From the NCBI RefSeq assembly GCF_028858725.1, contig NC_084774.1, positions 9,212,001 through 9,276,000 on the forward strand: 64,000 nt of DNA. Direction: 5' to 3'. This document shows positions 44,006 through 54,249 of this stretch, piece by piece (positions within the stretch are counted from its first letter, which is position 1; every line of letters starts with the position of its first letter). The position numbers and the translations under genes were made by a program. The notes beneath the pieces are model-generated. The model was not told the DNA's origin. It did no database searches and saw only the letters and a list, made by a program, of their open reading frames with translations. Source of the DNA: Colius striatus. Lineage: Eukaryota; Chordata; Aves; Coliiformes; Coliidae.

Positions 44006-45089
44006 ACCCTGCTGCTCCTTGAGCTGTTTTAGCTGCAGGCAGTGCTTCCTCCATGCTAAGGGCTGAGAGGCCAGTGCCAGACTTGGCTGCCTGGAAATGC
44101 TGTAAATGGTGTGCTTTCTCCTGGAATTTGGTCCCAGTTGTTTAATTAGCACTTCAGGGAAGTCATTCCCAGTTTAATGGCAAAATTGCAGGGCCTGTTC
44201 TTCCTGGCTGGGGAGGCTTCCTGAGGGCAACCCTTAGACTTTGGCCAGGGTGTCCCCATGGAAGCTGTGCTCTCCCTTGGTGTCCCTGAGGATTGTACCC
44301 CTGCTCTCTGCTGGATCACCTCTGGGGAGAGATCTCTCTGGGGCTTTGCAGAGAGCAAAGCAAGCCCAGGAGGGCTCTTCCCAGCAGGGAAGGCGTGAGG
44401 TGATTGAGGAAGCTGCAGAGCCCGGTGGGATTTGTATGGGCTGCACGTGGATCTGTTCATCTCCTCACACGTGCTCCTGCTCCCAGGTGACACCTCGTGT
44501 TAAACCCTCATTGCTCCTGTTGAGCTGCAGGAGTGGGAAGGTGAGGAAAGGTTTCCTTGTCCTTTTGAGGCCAGGACCAACCCTTTGAAGATCAGGGAGC
44601 ATGGAGCAGACGCCAAACAAACCTTCCATGTACCCACCCAAGGGCAGGATGGACAGTGTCTGCCCAGGCTTGGGCTTCAGCAAGGGAACTTCTGCATTCT
44701 GGCTTCTCTGAGCAAAAGGCCAAGCCTGAGAGCCAGCCGTGGCTGGGATGGCAGTGAAGCTGGGAGCTGGGGCTCGGAGCAGAGCTGCCTGTCCCTTCCT
44801 CCTTGCTCACACCACGACATGGGGGTTACATATTTGGAAGGAGCTGAGCTGCTTTCTGCCTGCCCAGACCTGACACCCGGCACGGGGGGAGGGTTAGGAG
44901 GGGAGGGGGGATTTTTGGGGGACTTGTGCAAACGGGAGGTGATGGAAATGCCGCGGTGCCAGGATGAGGCCCCAGCGCTGCGCCATCGGGCTCCTTTCCT
45001 GGCAGATGCTGTGCCTGCATCAGCCTTCCCATCCTCAGCCCGCTGCTGTGAGGCTGCTCGAATATCCCCAGCCCCGGTCACCTGAGGTG

Positions 45090-45370
45090 ATTCTGGCTTT
45101 TCTTCAAAGCCCCGGGACTCATCCCGCGGAAGCTCCGGCCGCCCCCTCCCCTGCTCGCCGCCAGCTCGGATGTCAGCGCTCGGGTTTCCCCGCGTCGCCG
45201 GGGCCGGTCCGGCGCTGCCGGGAAGGGTCGGAGGCAGCCGGGACGCGCTGGTGAGAGCAGACGCTTGTGCTGCTCCTGGGGGAGGGCACCCGAGCCCGGG
45301 ACGGGCGGGGGCTGCACGGGACCTGCTAAAACGCTGCATCAGTGCGTCTGTGCTGCGGGGGCCGCGGTGA
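45090..45370 (+). promoter_or_regulatory. Second CpG-rich block upstream of C20orf204
   Basis: A CpG-rich stretch includes two donor-like sites (GCGCTG|GTGAGAGC at 45250 and GCCGCG|GTGAGCATCC at 45366). It lies 500-800 bases before the first coding exon and may be an alternative promoter or non-coding exon. Confidence 0.35.
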
Positions 45371-45858
45371 GCATCCTGCAGAGGGTGCTGAGAGCCCTTT
45401 GTGTGGAGGTTGGGAGGGGGGAGTTGGTGGTGGGGAACTGGGTGGCTCCCCATCTCTAGCTCCTTTCCCAAGAGCCGGGCACATCTGTTTCTGCTCCTCT
45501 TGGGTTTTGGTTGGTGAGGGTATGGCCTTGAGATGCCCCAAGCTGAGGAGCTCGTGGGGACCCTGTTGGGACAGAGAGCTCTGGGACAGACCCTGCAGAC
45601 CTCTGTGCCACGTACCCAGCTGCTGGCGCTGGAAAGAGCTCGGAGTGTGCCACGGGCAGCACTGTCTGGACTGAAGCTGGAGCGCTTTCTCAAGGGCTTT
45701 GCTCTCAGAGCTTGGCTGGGAGAATGTCCTCTGCCAGAGGTCACAGTGGAGCCCCCTCCTGCTCATGCCACGTCTTCAGGGACAGTGGACAGGCCTGATG
45801 GGGCTTTGTGGCAGAGCCCGGAGCATCCCTTCATCCCTGGCTGACACTGAGCCCTTCT

Positions 45859-47487
45859 ATGCAGATTCTCCCACGGGCGCTGTCCTGTGCTGTTGTGCTG
45901 CTGCTGCTCGTGGCTGTGCTCAGCAGAGGCAAGAGGTGCAGCATCGCCAGGATCCTGCGGCAGTACCGCGCCGTCCTCTTCCACGAGATCCAGAACCTGG
46001 TGAGCAGGGGCTGGGGCAGCACGAGGCCCCGGCTCCACACCCCAGGGGACGCTGCTGAGCTGGATGTGGCCCTGCTGGGGATGTGGGGAGGGATTCCTGC
46101 CTCGTGTAGGAGTCAGGGATGCTTTGGGGTGCCTCATCTTGCTGTATCTCTCCAGAAAAACCTGAGTGGGTCGGCACACAGGAGCAGAAGGGCCGGGCCG
46201 GCCTGTCGCTCGGACAAGGTGAGCACCAAGGGACCAGGGGCTGGGCCATCGTGTGGGCTGAGTCCCCGGGAAGCTGTTGAGCCTCTTTCCCCACGTGCTT
46301 TTCTCCTCTCCAGGACCAGAAGATCCTGCTCTCCATCTACAACATCAGCATGTCCCTGCGGGAGGTGGCGGCCGGCACCCTGCGCGGCCCCGAGGAGCTG
46401 GCGGTGTGGAAGGTGGCCAGGAACACTGACTTTGTGCTCAGGGAGAACTGCAGGAAACTCAGCAAGGTGGGAGCCCTGCCCCTTCCCAGTCACCCCAGTA
46501 GCCCAGGGGCTCTGCCTGCAGAGCCTGCCCTGTTGTGCATTCTCCTGCTTGCCTGTCTGCAGCATCCTGGGAGAGATGAAGGTCCACGCTGGGTTTGTGG
46601 CTGGAGGATGCTGATGGCACATCCCTGTGAGCATTAAATCATCCAGGGAGGGGAATCCAGCTGTGGCATCACAGGACAAGCTGTCTGGTTTTTACCACCA
46701 GCCCCCAAGTGGGTTGGTCCATCTGTGCCACACTGCCACAGCTGATGGGAACAGAGAGCCCCATCCCAACGGGATGCTCTCCCAGTCTTGCTCTTGCTCC
46801 TGGGTGCTCTTAGACAAGAACTGGGGTTTCTTCCCACAGGGTTGGTCTGGGCTCCCCCAGCATCCCTGGGGCTGTGCTGGGGAAACCCCAGCTGGGAGGT
46901 TTCCCTGCTGTGGCCATCAGCAGCTCATTAACCAGCGGGGAAAACCCTGGGCAGCAAAGAGGCTCCTGGCCCTGCCTGGCCCTGGACGGTACTGGGGTCA
47001 TCCCCTCCCTCACTGCCGGGGCTAATCCTGCCTGGGGTCTGCTGATGTGGGATGGAGGTGCTGCTGCTCTGGAAAGGTGCCTGCAGACATGACCTGGCCA
47101 TCTGCCTTGGCTGTGGGTGCTGTGGGGTGCATGCTGCCAGCTCGAGGAGGAAAGGTCAGCTCTGGGAACCCAACAGCACATGCTAGAGAGATGTCCTGGA
47201 GAGCAGCTCATCCACGGGCAGTTTGGCCAGCCCAGGCTGCAGCTTTGCCCGCACAAGCCCCACGGGCGCTGGCTTTGTCCCCGCTAAGGCCGGTGTGGTG
47301 CTGAGGGCGGGTGTTTGTGCTCCGAGCGCAGAGCCCAGCGCACAGCCCGGCGCAGCCCCGGCGCGGGGGCCCCGGCCGCAGGAGGAAGCAGCTGCGGGAG
47401 ATCGGGAGGAAGGCTGAGAGGCTGGTGACCTGCTGGGAGAAGCTCTACGCCCTGCACTCGCCCCGCCGTGCCCCCCGGGCCTCTTAG
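45859..47487 (+). CDS. C20orf204: C20orf204 (LINC00176) homolog, secreted four-helix protein
   Basis: Coding exons 45859-45999, 46156-46218, 46314-46466 and 47332-47487 join with GT-AG, all phase-0 introns into 170 residues. Exon 1 gives a signal peptide (MQILPRALSCAVVLLLLVAV) and helix A (CSIARILRQYRAVLFHEIQ). Exon 2 is a 21-residue basic linker with N49-L-S. Exon 3 gives two amphipathic helices (ILLSIYNISMSLREV; ELAVWKVARNTDFVLRENC). Exon 4 gives a Pro/Arg-rich link and helix D (RKAERLVTCWEKLYALHS). Mature cysteines are 27, 64, 114 and 153; sequons are N49 and N78. Recalled human C20orf204 shares the layout (CS..LR.YRA; KNLT; ILLSI; CWEKLFAL), and its place next to PRPF6 agrees. The ATG at 45859 has weak context; the start may instead be spliced from 42932. 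Function is unknown; see the findings for the cytokine hypothesis. Confidence 0.85.
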
Positions 47488-48192
47488 GGACATTGCCCTC
47501 CCCAGCCCGGGGAAACCTGAGCCGAACGCACGGCGGGAAGCGGCGGAGCGGCTGCGGGAGGATGCCCGAGCTGGACTCATCCTCACCTCCTCATCCTCAC
47601 CTTCCAGCCCTGGTGCATGCGTTTGGGGGCTGGAGAGCTCGGTTGGCCGTGGGATGGATGCGAACAGCAGAGAAAGCCGGCGGAGACGGAAGGGAGGTGC
47701 CAAAGGAGGAGGCGAGGCGTTGGGTTGCCGCGGTGCTCCCGGCTCCGCCTCTCCGGCTGCTGTCTGAGGGACAAACGGTTGCTTTTTGGGGGGCAGGAAA
47801 GAGGACACGTAGGGCTGTGGCTCGAAGGGCTCTGCTGGAACAGGGACTGATGTGCATCTGTAAGGCCCTGAGGGCGGTCGGGCTGCAGAGAGGGACACAT
47901 GTCCCTGGTGCAGCGCTGGGACACGCAGAGCACATGTGGATGGGGAAGCCGGGGTGCATCACTGGGCACCTGGGGATAGGGGCCAAAATGCCAGGCTGAA
48001 GGCTCGGGGGTGGGCAGTGCTGCAGAGAGACTATGCCCTGCTTGTGCCTCAGAAGCCCTGGTGAGCTGGGCCCCAAGGGACGTGGGGTTTGGTGAAGTAA
48101 GGAGCATCCTCCCCCATCACCGTGCTCTGCCACTGCCTCAGCCGGGGTCCCTGCTCCCCTGCGGGGTGGCAAACAGTCTCTGGGAAGCCAGA

Positions 48193-48198
48193 AATAAA
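48193..48198 (+). terminator. Probable C20orf204 polyadenylation signal
   Basis: A canonical AATAAA lies about 700 bases after the C20orf204 stop. A G/U-containing stretch (TATCTGGTGACC, CTCTTGTGCC) follows 20-50 bases later. No earlier AATAAA is seen on the plus strand after the stop. Confidence 0.5.
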
Positions 48199-48199
48199 C

Positions 48200-51100
48200 C
48201 ATCTCCTTCCCTGGAAGCTTTATCTGGTGACCCAGGGCCTCTTGTGCCATGGAGGTGGCTGGTGTGGCACAGGGGCTGGGCAAGCCTGGGGAGGAGTGGG
48301 CAGCAGCGGTGGGCATCGTGGCATCCTGGGCCCGCATCACCCCACGGGGCCCCATCCTGCACACTTCTGCTGGTGCTTAGGATGGGGCAGTGCTGCAGGA
48401 GCTGCTTTTCTGGGGGACCATCCCCACTCCCCGAGCCGCGGGCAGCGCTGCAGCAGCAGCCGGGCAGGGAAGGGGCTGGCGCTGTGCCCCTGCCTCAGTG
48501 TCCCCATCCCGTCTCCACGCAGACGGGCGCTGTCACGGCCGTGAGCGGGGCCAGGCGTGGCCGGGGGACGGCTGCGGAGGACACGAGGTGGCAGCAGCGG
48601 GCTGTGTGCGCTGAGCGGAGCGGGACCCGCGGGCAGGGACGCGGCCGCGGCCACGCCAGCAGCCCCCAGCCCCGGCCCCTCCCGCGTCCCGAGGCGGGGG
48701 GAGCAGGAGGGGCCGCTGCAGAGCGGGACCCCCACCCCTGCGCGTTGGTGGGGATGGAGGGGACGGTTCTCCGCGGGTGCCGGAGGCGGGGAGGTGCCGG
48801 GAGGGGAGGGCAGGGGGCGCTCAGGGAGCTGTGATCAGCCCTAGGTGGGAAGCGGCTTGTGGAGGGGTGTAGGAGAGGGACTCCCAAACCCACCCACCCA
48901 CACACACGCCCTGGGGCCAGTGGTGTTTAACAGGGGGCAGGATGGATCCTTGGTTGGGTGGATCAGGACGGGTGCTTTGGTTTGGGGGTGAGAGGAAGGG
49001 GGTGCAGGCTGGGGATGCTGCTCTTGGGGGGTCCCGCCAGCTGCGGGGGTGGGCGTTGAGCATGATCAGGCCCGTGGGCCTCAGGAGATGCTGTCTGCAT
49101 GGCATAGGGCAGCAGCCACGGTTCCTCACGTGCCAGTGCCCTCCTGGAGCTGCACTGTGCTGCCATCATGTACCTCCCAGACCATCTTCAGCATGCCTGG
49201 GCTCCTTCCTCCCACGTCCATCCTCCTCCTCTTGCCCTTTTGCCTCCACAATGGCATTTGCACCGGTTTAGATTCAGGTTTTGCTTCTTATTCCCTTCCC
49301 CAACCCAACCACCAACCCCAAATATTACAACACCCCCCCTACATCCCCCCAGCATCCCAAAATAGCTCTGTTGGTGCTCGATACACTGCACACAGGCCTG
49401 AGGATCCCATCGGGGTGACCCCAACGCCCTGGCAGCCTGTGCCCGGGCAGGAGCAGGACGGTGGCTGGGGACAGGGTGACTCACTCCCTGCCTTTCTCTG
49501 CAGCGAGGCTGGAGCAAAGTCCCCCCCTTCCCTCCACCCACCCATCAGCACCTTCCCAGATAAACCCGAGCAATAACCTCACCCTTCCCCTCAGGGGCAG
49601 CGGCAGGGGAGGGAATCACCGTGTGCTGCTGCCCCAGCGCCCGCCCCAGCCGCAGGGAATAGGGGGAGCTTGTGCCCAGTGCTGCCAGTTTGGCACCTGA
49701 GTGGCGGTGGGAGGCGAGTGCTGGTGTTCCTGGGGGTTTTTGGGCACTGGCACACGTCCCGTGAGCTCCCCAGGAGGGAGGAAGGATGGGGGGGGAGAGG
49801 GATGCCGGTGGGGATGGTAGGAATGAGCGCATGGAAAGGAAGGAAAGAGTGAAGGAAGAGGCAAAAAGGAGGAGGGAGGGGGGAAGAGCGAGGTCGAAGC
49901 GATGGTGGAATCACAGCGAAAACAGCCGGAAAAAGGAAACGGGCCCTGAAAAGTCACATAAAAATAGCAGCGCGGTGAACCCAAGTGTGCAGCACATGGA
50001 GTGAGCGCATTTCCTTCGAGGGCAGCTCCTGCCTGCTCCGGGGGGGGCTGCTCTGATGTGGCTCCAGCAGCTGCTGCCACCGTGCTCCCCGCTCTTCCCC
50101 GCGCCGTGCCAGCCCCCCGCCAGCCCCCACCTCACGCGGGGTCCCTGCCCGAGCCCGCCCGGCCCGTGGCCGCGGGGATGTGGTGTGGGGAAGGACGAGG
50201 CGTGTGGGAAAGGCTGCAGACGCGTGTGTGAGAGCACACAGGGGTGGGGTGCGTGGGGTGGGGGTCGCCCGCCATGCCCTCGCCCCCCGCGCCGGGCCGT
50301 GTGCCCCCGGCTGGTGCTTTGCCGGCTGCAGCCGAGCGCCGGGCAAACGGCACGATCGCGGCTTCCTCCGGTCCCCGCGGGTGCTGCAGTCCCGGCAGGG
50401 CCCGCCGGGAGCCGGGGGGCGGCGGTGAGGGCTGCGGGGGCACGGGGATGGGGATGGGATGAGGATGGGCGCCGGTGATGCTTGCCAGGGCCGCTGTGCT
50501 GCATCCCAGCCCGGCTGAGGGCTGAGCTCCGAGGCAGCAGCAGAGCCCAGCCTGCCGAGGCTCTGGACCGCGGGGCTGTGCCCAAGGGACGTGACAGGGC
50601 ACCGTATTGGGGTACCATATGCCCAGGGACCTTGCCCAGGGGACAGTGGCCACCAGAATCCCTCAGAGCCGATGCCAGATGCCTGTTTCACCCCTTTCCA
50701 TCATCGTTGACCCACTGAAACGCAGCTGCCCCTGGGCTGCAGCAAAGCTGTCACCATCTCAGGCTGTCAGCAACCCCCCTGGACACTATCTGGGGGGTCC
50801 TCAGCCACACAATCCCCCTGCTTGGGTCCCCATCCCCCTGGACAGCGGGGCTGGGGGCACTGGCACACGCAGGCTGTGCCTGAAGAAGCAGAGCAGTGTT
50901 TTGTTCTCTCCCGTCTCCCTGCAGCATCATAAAGCTGTTGAAAGCTCAGATTTATGGTGTGATAAACGCTGGGGGCTCTGCTGAATATTTTACTGCTCCC
51001 TCCTTTGGAGAGAGGCTGGTTTGGAGGAGCGGCAGAGCCGGGCTGGGGTGGCACACCCAGCGGCATCGCTGCCCGGCTCCGGATGGAGCGCGGCGGGTCC

Positions 51101-51989
51101 CAGGGGATGGGGACGGTGGGAGTGGGGCTGCACGGAGCTGTGGCACGGCCCAGGGTGGGTCCTGGCACCCCCAGCCTTGGGGTCCTGTGTGCTTGAGTCT
51201 GGGCAGAGGGAAAGAGCTGAGCCTCCCTCTTCCTGGGTCCTTTGGAGGCATCTGCAGAGCAGATTGTGCGGCCCTGTGCCAGGGTGCCCGTGCCAGGACG
51301 TGCCAATCGAGAGGCAGGATGCGCCAAGCCCCGGCTCCGGGTGCTCCCGCTGCCCGTGGGTGCTGTGAGCTGCGTGGCAGGAGGCTGTGTCTGTGCCAGG
51401 GAGGGCTGGGGGCTGCTGGAAGGCAGCTCAGGCCCCACTCCTCCACCTCCAGCCCCAGCGAGACGGTTGCAGCCTCGTGAGTGTGTGTGAGCGCTTGGGC
51501 GCGTCCCTGTGCATGGGCACGTGTGTGTGCACGGGCACACGCCCCTGAGGACGTGTCTGTGCATGTGACTGTGGGTCTGTGCCCATGAGCCCCATCCCCA
51601 GCTGCTTCCCCAGGGGGTGGCTGCAGCCCCCACGTCTGGCCCCGGATGCCCTCGTCCCCGGAGCTGGAGCAGACGCCGGAGCCGGGGCTGTGCATGGGAG
51701 CTGACAGGCCTTGGCACGGGGGGCTGCCAGCGGGGCTGGGATGCCTGGCTCAGCAGGAGCCTCAGCTCGCACCGAGGCTGGATGTGCCCGTCCAGGCCTT
51801 GATGGTATCGCAGCTCTCCAGGCGGGTGCCGGCTCCGGCAGCTCTCAGTGCCCAGCAGGAGCCCGGCAGCGGCCAGAGGCCGGGCTGGACCCCGGCTCAG
51901 CACCGGCTGCACCACGGCTCCAACGAGGGGACACCGAGGCTCTCCTGGGGGGGCTGGGAATGGGGGCCCAAGCTGGCTCCCAGCCCCAT
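48200..51989. other. Intergenic region after C20orf204
   Basis: No gene is recognised. 49905-50020 is an AT-richer block with a MEF2-like site (CATAAAAATAGC at 49957-49968) and ETS-like GGAAA words. 50050-50430 is a CpG island with a possible plus-strand donor (GGCGGCG|GTGAGGGC near 50424) but no recognised coding exon. 50925-50995 is a further AT-rich patch (CATCATAAAGCTGTTG, GGTGTGATAAACGC). 51476-51595 is a degenerate alternating GT/GC-rich run (GAGTGTGTGTGAG, CACGTGTGTGTGCACG). Confidence 0.45.
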
Positions 51990-52966
51990 GGACTGCTCAG
52001 CCTGTGACATCCTGCACTGGGCTGCACCAGGCTGCTCAGCCCATGGCATCCTGCACCGGGCTGCTCAGCTCACGGCATCCTGCACCGGGCTGCTCAGCCC
52101 ATGGCATCCTGCACCGGGCTGCTCAGCCCATGGCATCCTGCACAGGGCTGCTCCGCCCATGGCATCCTGCACCGGGCTGCTCAGCCCATGGCATCCTGCA
52201 CAGGGCTGCTCAGCCCATGGCATCCTGCACCGGGCTGCTCAGATCATGGCATCCTGCACCGGGCTGCTCAGCCCATGGCATCCTGCACCGGGCTGCTCAG
52301 CCCATGGCATCCTGCATCGGGCTGCTCAGCTCATGGCATCCTGCACCGGGCTGCTCCGCCCATGGCATCCTGCACAGGGCTGCTCCGCCCATGGCATCCT
52401 GCACCGGGCTGCTCAGCCCATGGCATCCTGCACAGGGCTGCTCAGCCCATGGCATCCTGCACAGGGCTGCTCCGCCCATGGTATCCTGCATCAGGCTGCT
52501 CAGCTCATGGCATCCTGCACAGGGCTGCTCAGCCCATGGCATCCTGCACCGGGCTGCTCAGATCATGGCATCCTGCACCGGGCTGCTCAGCCCATGGCAT
52601 CCTGCACCGGGCTGCTCAGCCCATGGCATCCTGCATCGGGCTGCTCAGCTCATGGCATCCTGCACCGGGCTGCTCCGCCCATGGCATCCTGCACAGGGCT
52701 GCTCCGCCCATGGCATCCTGCACCGGGCTGCTCAGCCCATGGCATCCTGCACAGGGCTGCTCAGCCCATGGCATCCTGCACAGGGCTGCTCCGCCCATGG
52801 TATCCTGCATCAGGCTGCTCAGCTCATGGCATCCTGCACAGGGCTGCTCAGCTCATGGCATCCTGCACCGGGCTGCTCAGCCCATGGCATCCTGCACCGG
52901 GCTGCTCAGATCATGGCATCCTGCACAGGGCTGCTCAGCTCATGGCATCCCACACCGGGCTGTGCC
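51990..52966. repeat. 29-bp minisatellite, about 33 copies, with higher-order repeat
   Basis: The unit is CATGGCATCCTGCACCGGGC followed by TGCTCAGCC. Variants are CTGCACAGGG, GCTCCGCC, AGCTCATGG, AGATCATGG and CTGCATC. A block of 11 units recurs exactly 319 bp on (AGATCATGG variant at 52242 and 52561). The same variant returns after 12 units (348 bp, 52909), so blocks of units have been duplicated. Because 29 is not a multiple of 3 and no unit creates a stop, three plus-strand frames stay open for 300-450 codons. These are artefacts, not genes. Confidence 0.97.
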
Positions 52967-53007
52967 GGGCTGTGGGGCAGGATTCCTTTGTCACAGCTCG
53001 GTGAGAT

Positions 53008-53013
53008 TTTATT
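53008..53013 (-). terminator. Possible polyadenylation signal of the Rh-family gene
   Basis: The plus strand reads TTTATT, so the minus strand carries AATAAA about 1.24 kb after the Rh gene's stop and just before the 29-bp array. It is the nearest minus-strand AATAAA I could find, so it is only a candidate. Confidence 0.35.
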
Positions 53014-54249
53014 CCAACAGCTCCCCAGTCCCGCCGGGCCCCTGGGCCTGGTTGTGATTATTGGAGGGTGAATTCCCCAGCCTCGCTCCCTTCCCCGTGG
53101 CGGCTCCGCCTGGGGCCGTGCAGGGCACAGGGGGTCCAGCCCCCTCCCGCTGCTCGGGCTCGGGGACCCCCAGGCTGGCTGAGAGCCCCATCAACCCTGG
53201 GGGGAGGGTTGGTTGGCCGGACCCCCGCGGGAGCCCCCCAGCATCGCTGCCATTGTGTGGCAGCAGCGGGCTGGGGCGGTGCAGGGGCAGCGCTGACTCA
53301 CGGCACCGGGGGGGGGGATGTGAATCACAGCCCCTCTCTCCGGGCAGGATGCGGCCCCGCGCGCGCAGCTTGCCACATGCCGGGGATGGACCGCAGGCTT
53401 TGTCCTCTGTGGGATGGAAGCAGCTCGATGCCTGGGGTGGGGTGGGATGGATGGGATGGAGCCGTTGCTCTTCCTTGGGGCCCTGCAGCATCTCGGGACG
53501 CCGGCGCAGCTTTCTCAGCCTCAGCCTCGGGTGGCATGAGGGTGCTGAGGGATGTGGGTCCCTGCTGCATCCCGGCTCTCCCCGGGGCTCCTGGCTGTGC
53601 TCAAGCTGCGTCCTCATCGCTGCTCGATGTGCTGGTGGAAAAACAGGCGGCACCTCCCTTTGCAAATGGTCCTGGAGAGCAGATCGTCCACAGAAGGTTA
53701 TCAGCTGCCTGTGACATCCCTCGCCTGGGGCCACCTCAGCTCAGCTCAGCTCAGCTCACCACACCGCTGCATTTTCACCCTCCAGGCAGTGGCTGCTGAG
53801 TCCTCAGCCTGATGCTGTGGCTGGAGCGAGTTGGGTGCCCTCACTGGGTGCTGCCCATCGTGGGCAGGGGAGTCCTGAACAGGAGTGGGAGCCGTGGGTC
53901 AGGGAAGACACTGTGGGTGGTGATGAGCTGGTGCCAGTGCCCCTGGTCCCAGTTAGTAGCCATCCTTGGGAAGACACCCTGAGCAAGTGTGTCTGGTTCC
54001 TGCCAGGATGGAGGGATGCTGGAGGCAGAGAGGGGTTCACAGCTGGAGGGTTGGGAGGACAGAGGAGGCAGCGGTGCCATGGTACTGCCCTGGCCCCAGC
54101 AATGTCCTTGGCAGTCAGAGCTGAGCATGGGGCAGGGAGTGGGCACAGGCAGCACCTCCTGCCTGCTGCTCTCCATGGGTGATGAGGGCAGAAAGGACCA
54201 ACCCAAGCCAGTCCCTCAGCCCTTGCCATGGCTGCACATGTGCTGATGC

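Noticed and set aside
44677-45744. 355-codon minus-strand open frame
   Set aside because: It has no recognisable domain, no splice logic and GC-driven composition, and it crosses the C20orf204 upstream CpG block.
50767-51915. 382-codon minus-strand open frame
   Set aside because: Low-complexity GC-rich filler, overlapping the degenerate GT/CA run; no family resemblance.
51646-53071. Three plus-strand open frames of 318-452 codons
   Set aside because: All are translations of the 29-bp minisatellite in its three frames.
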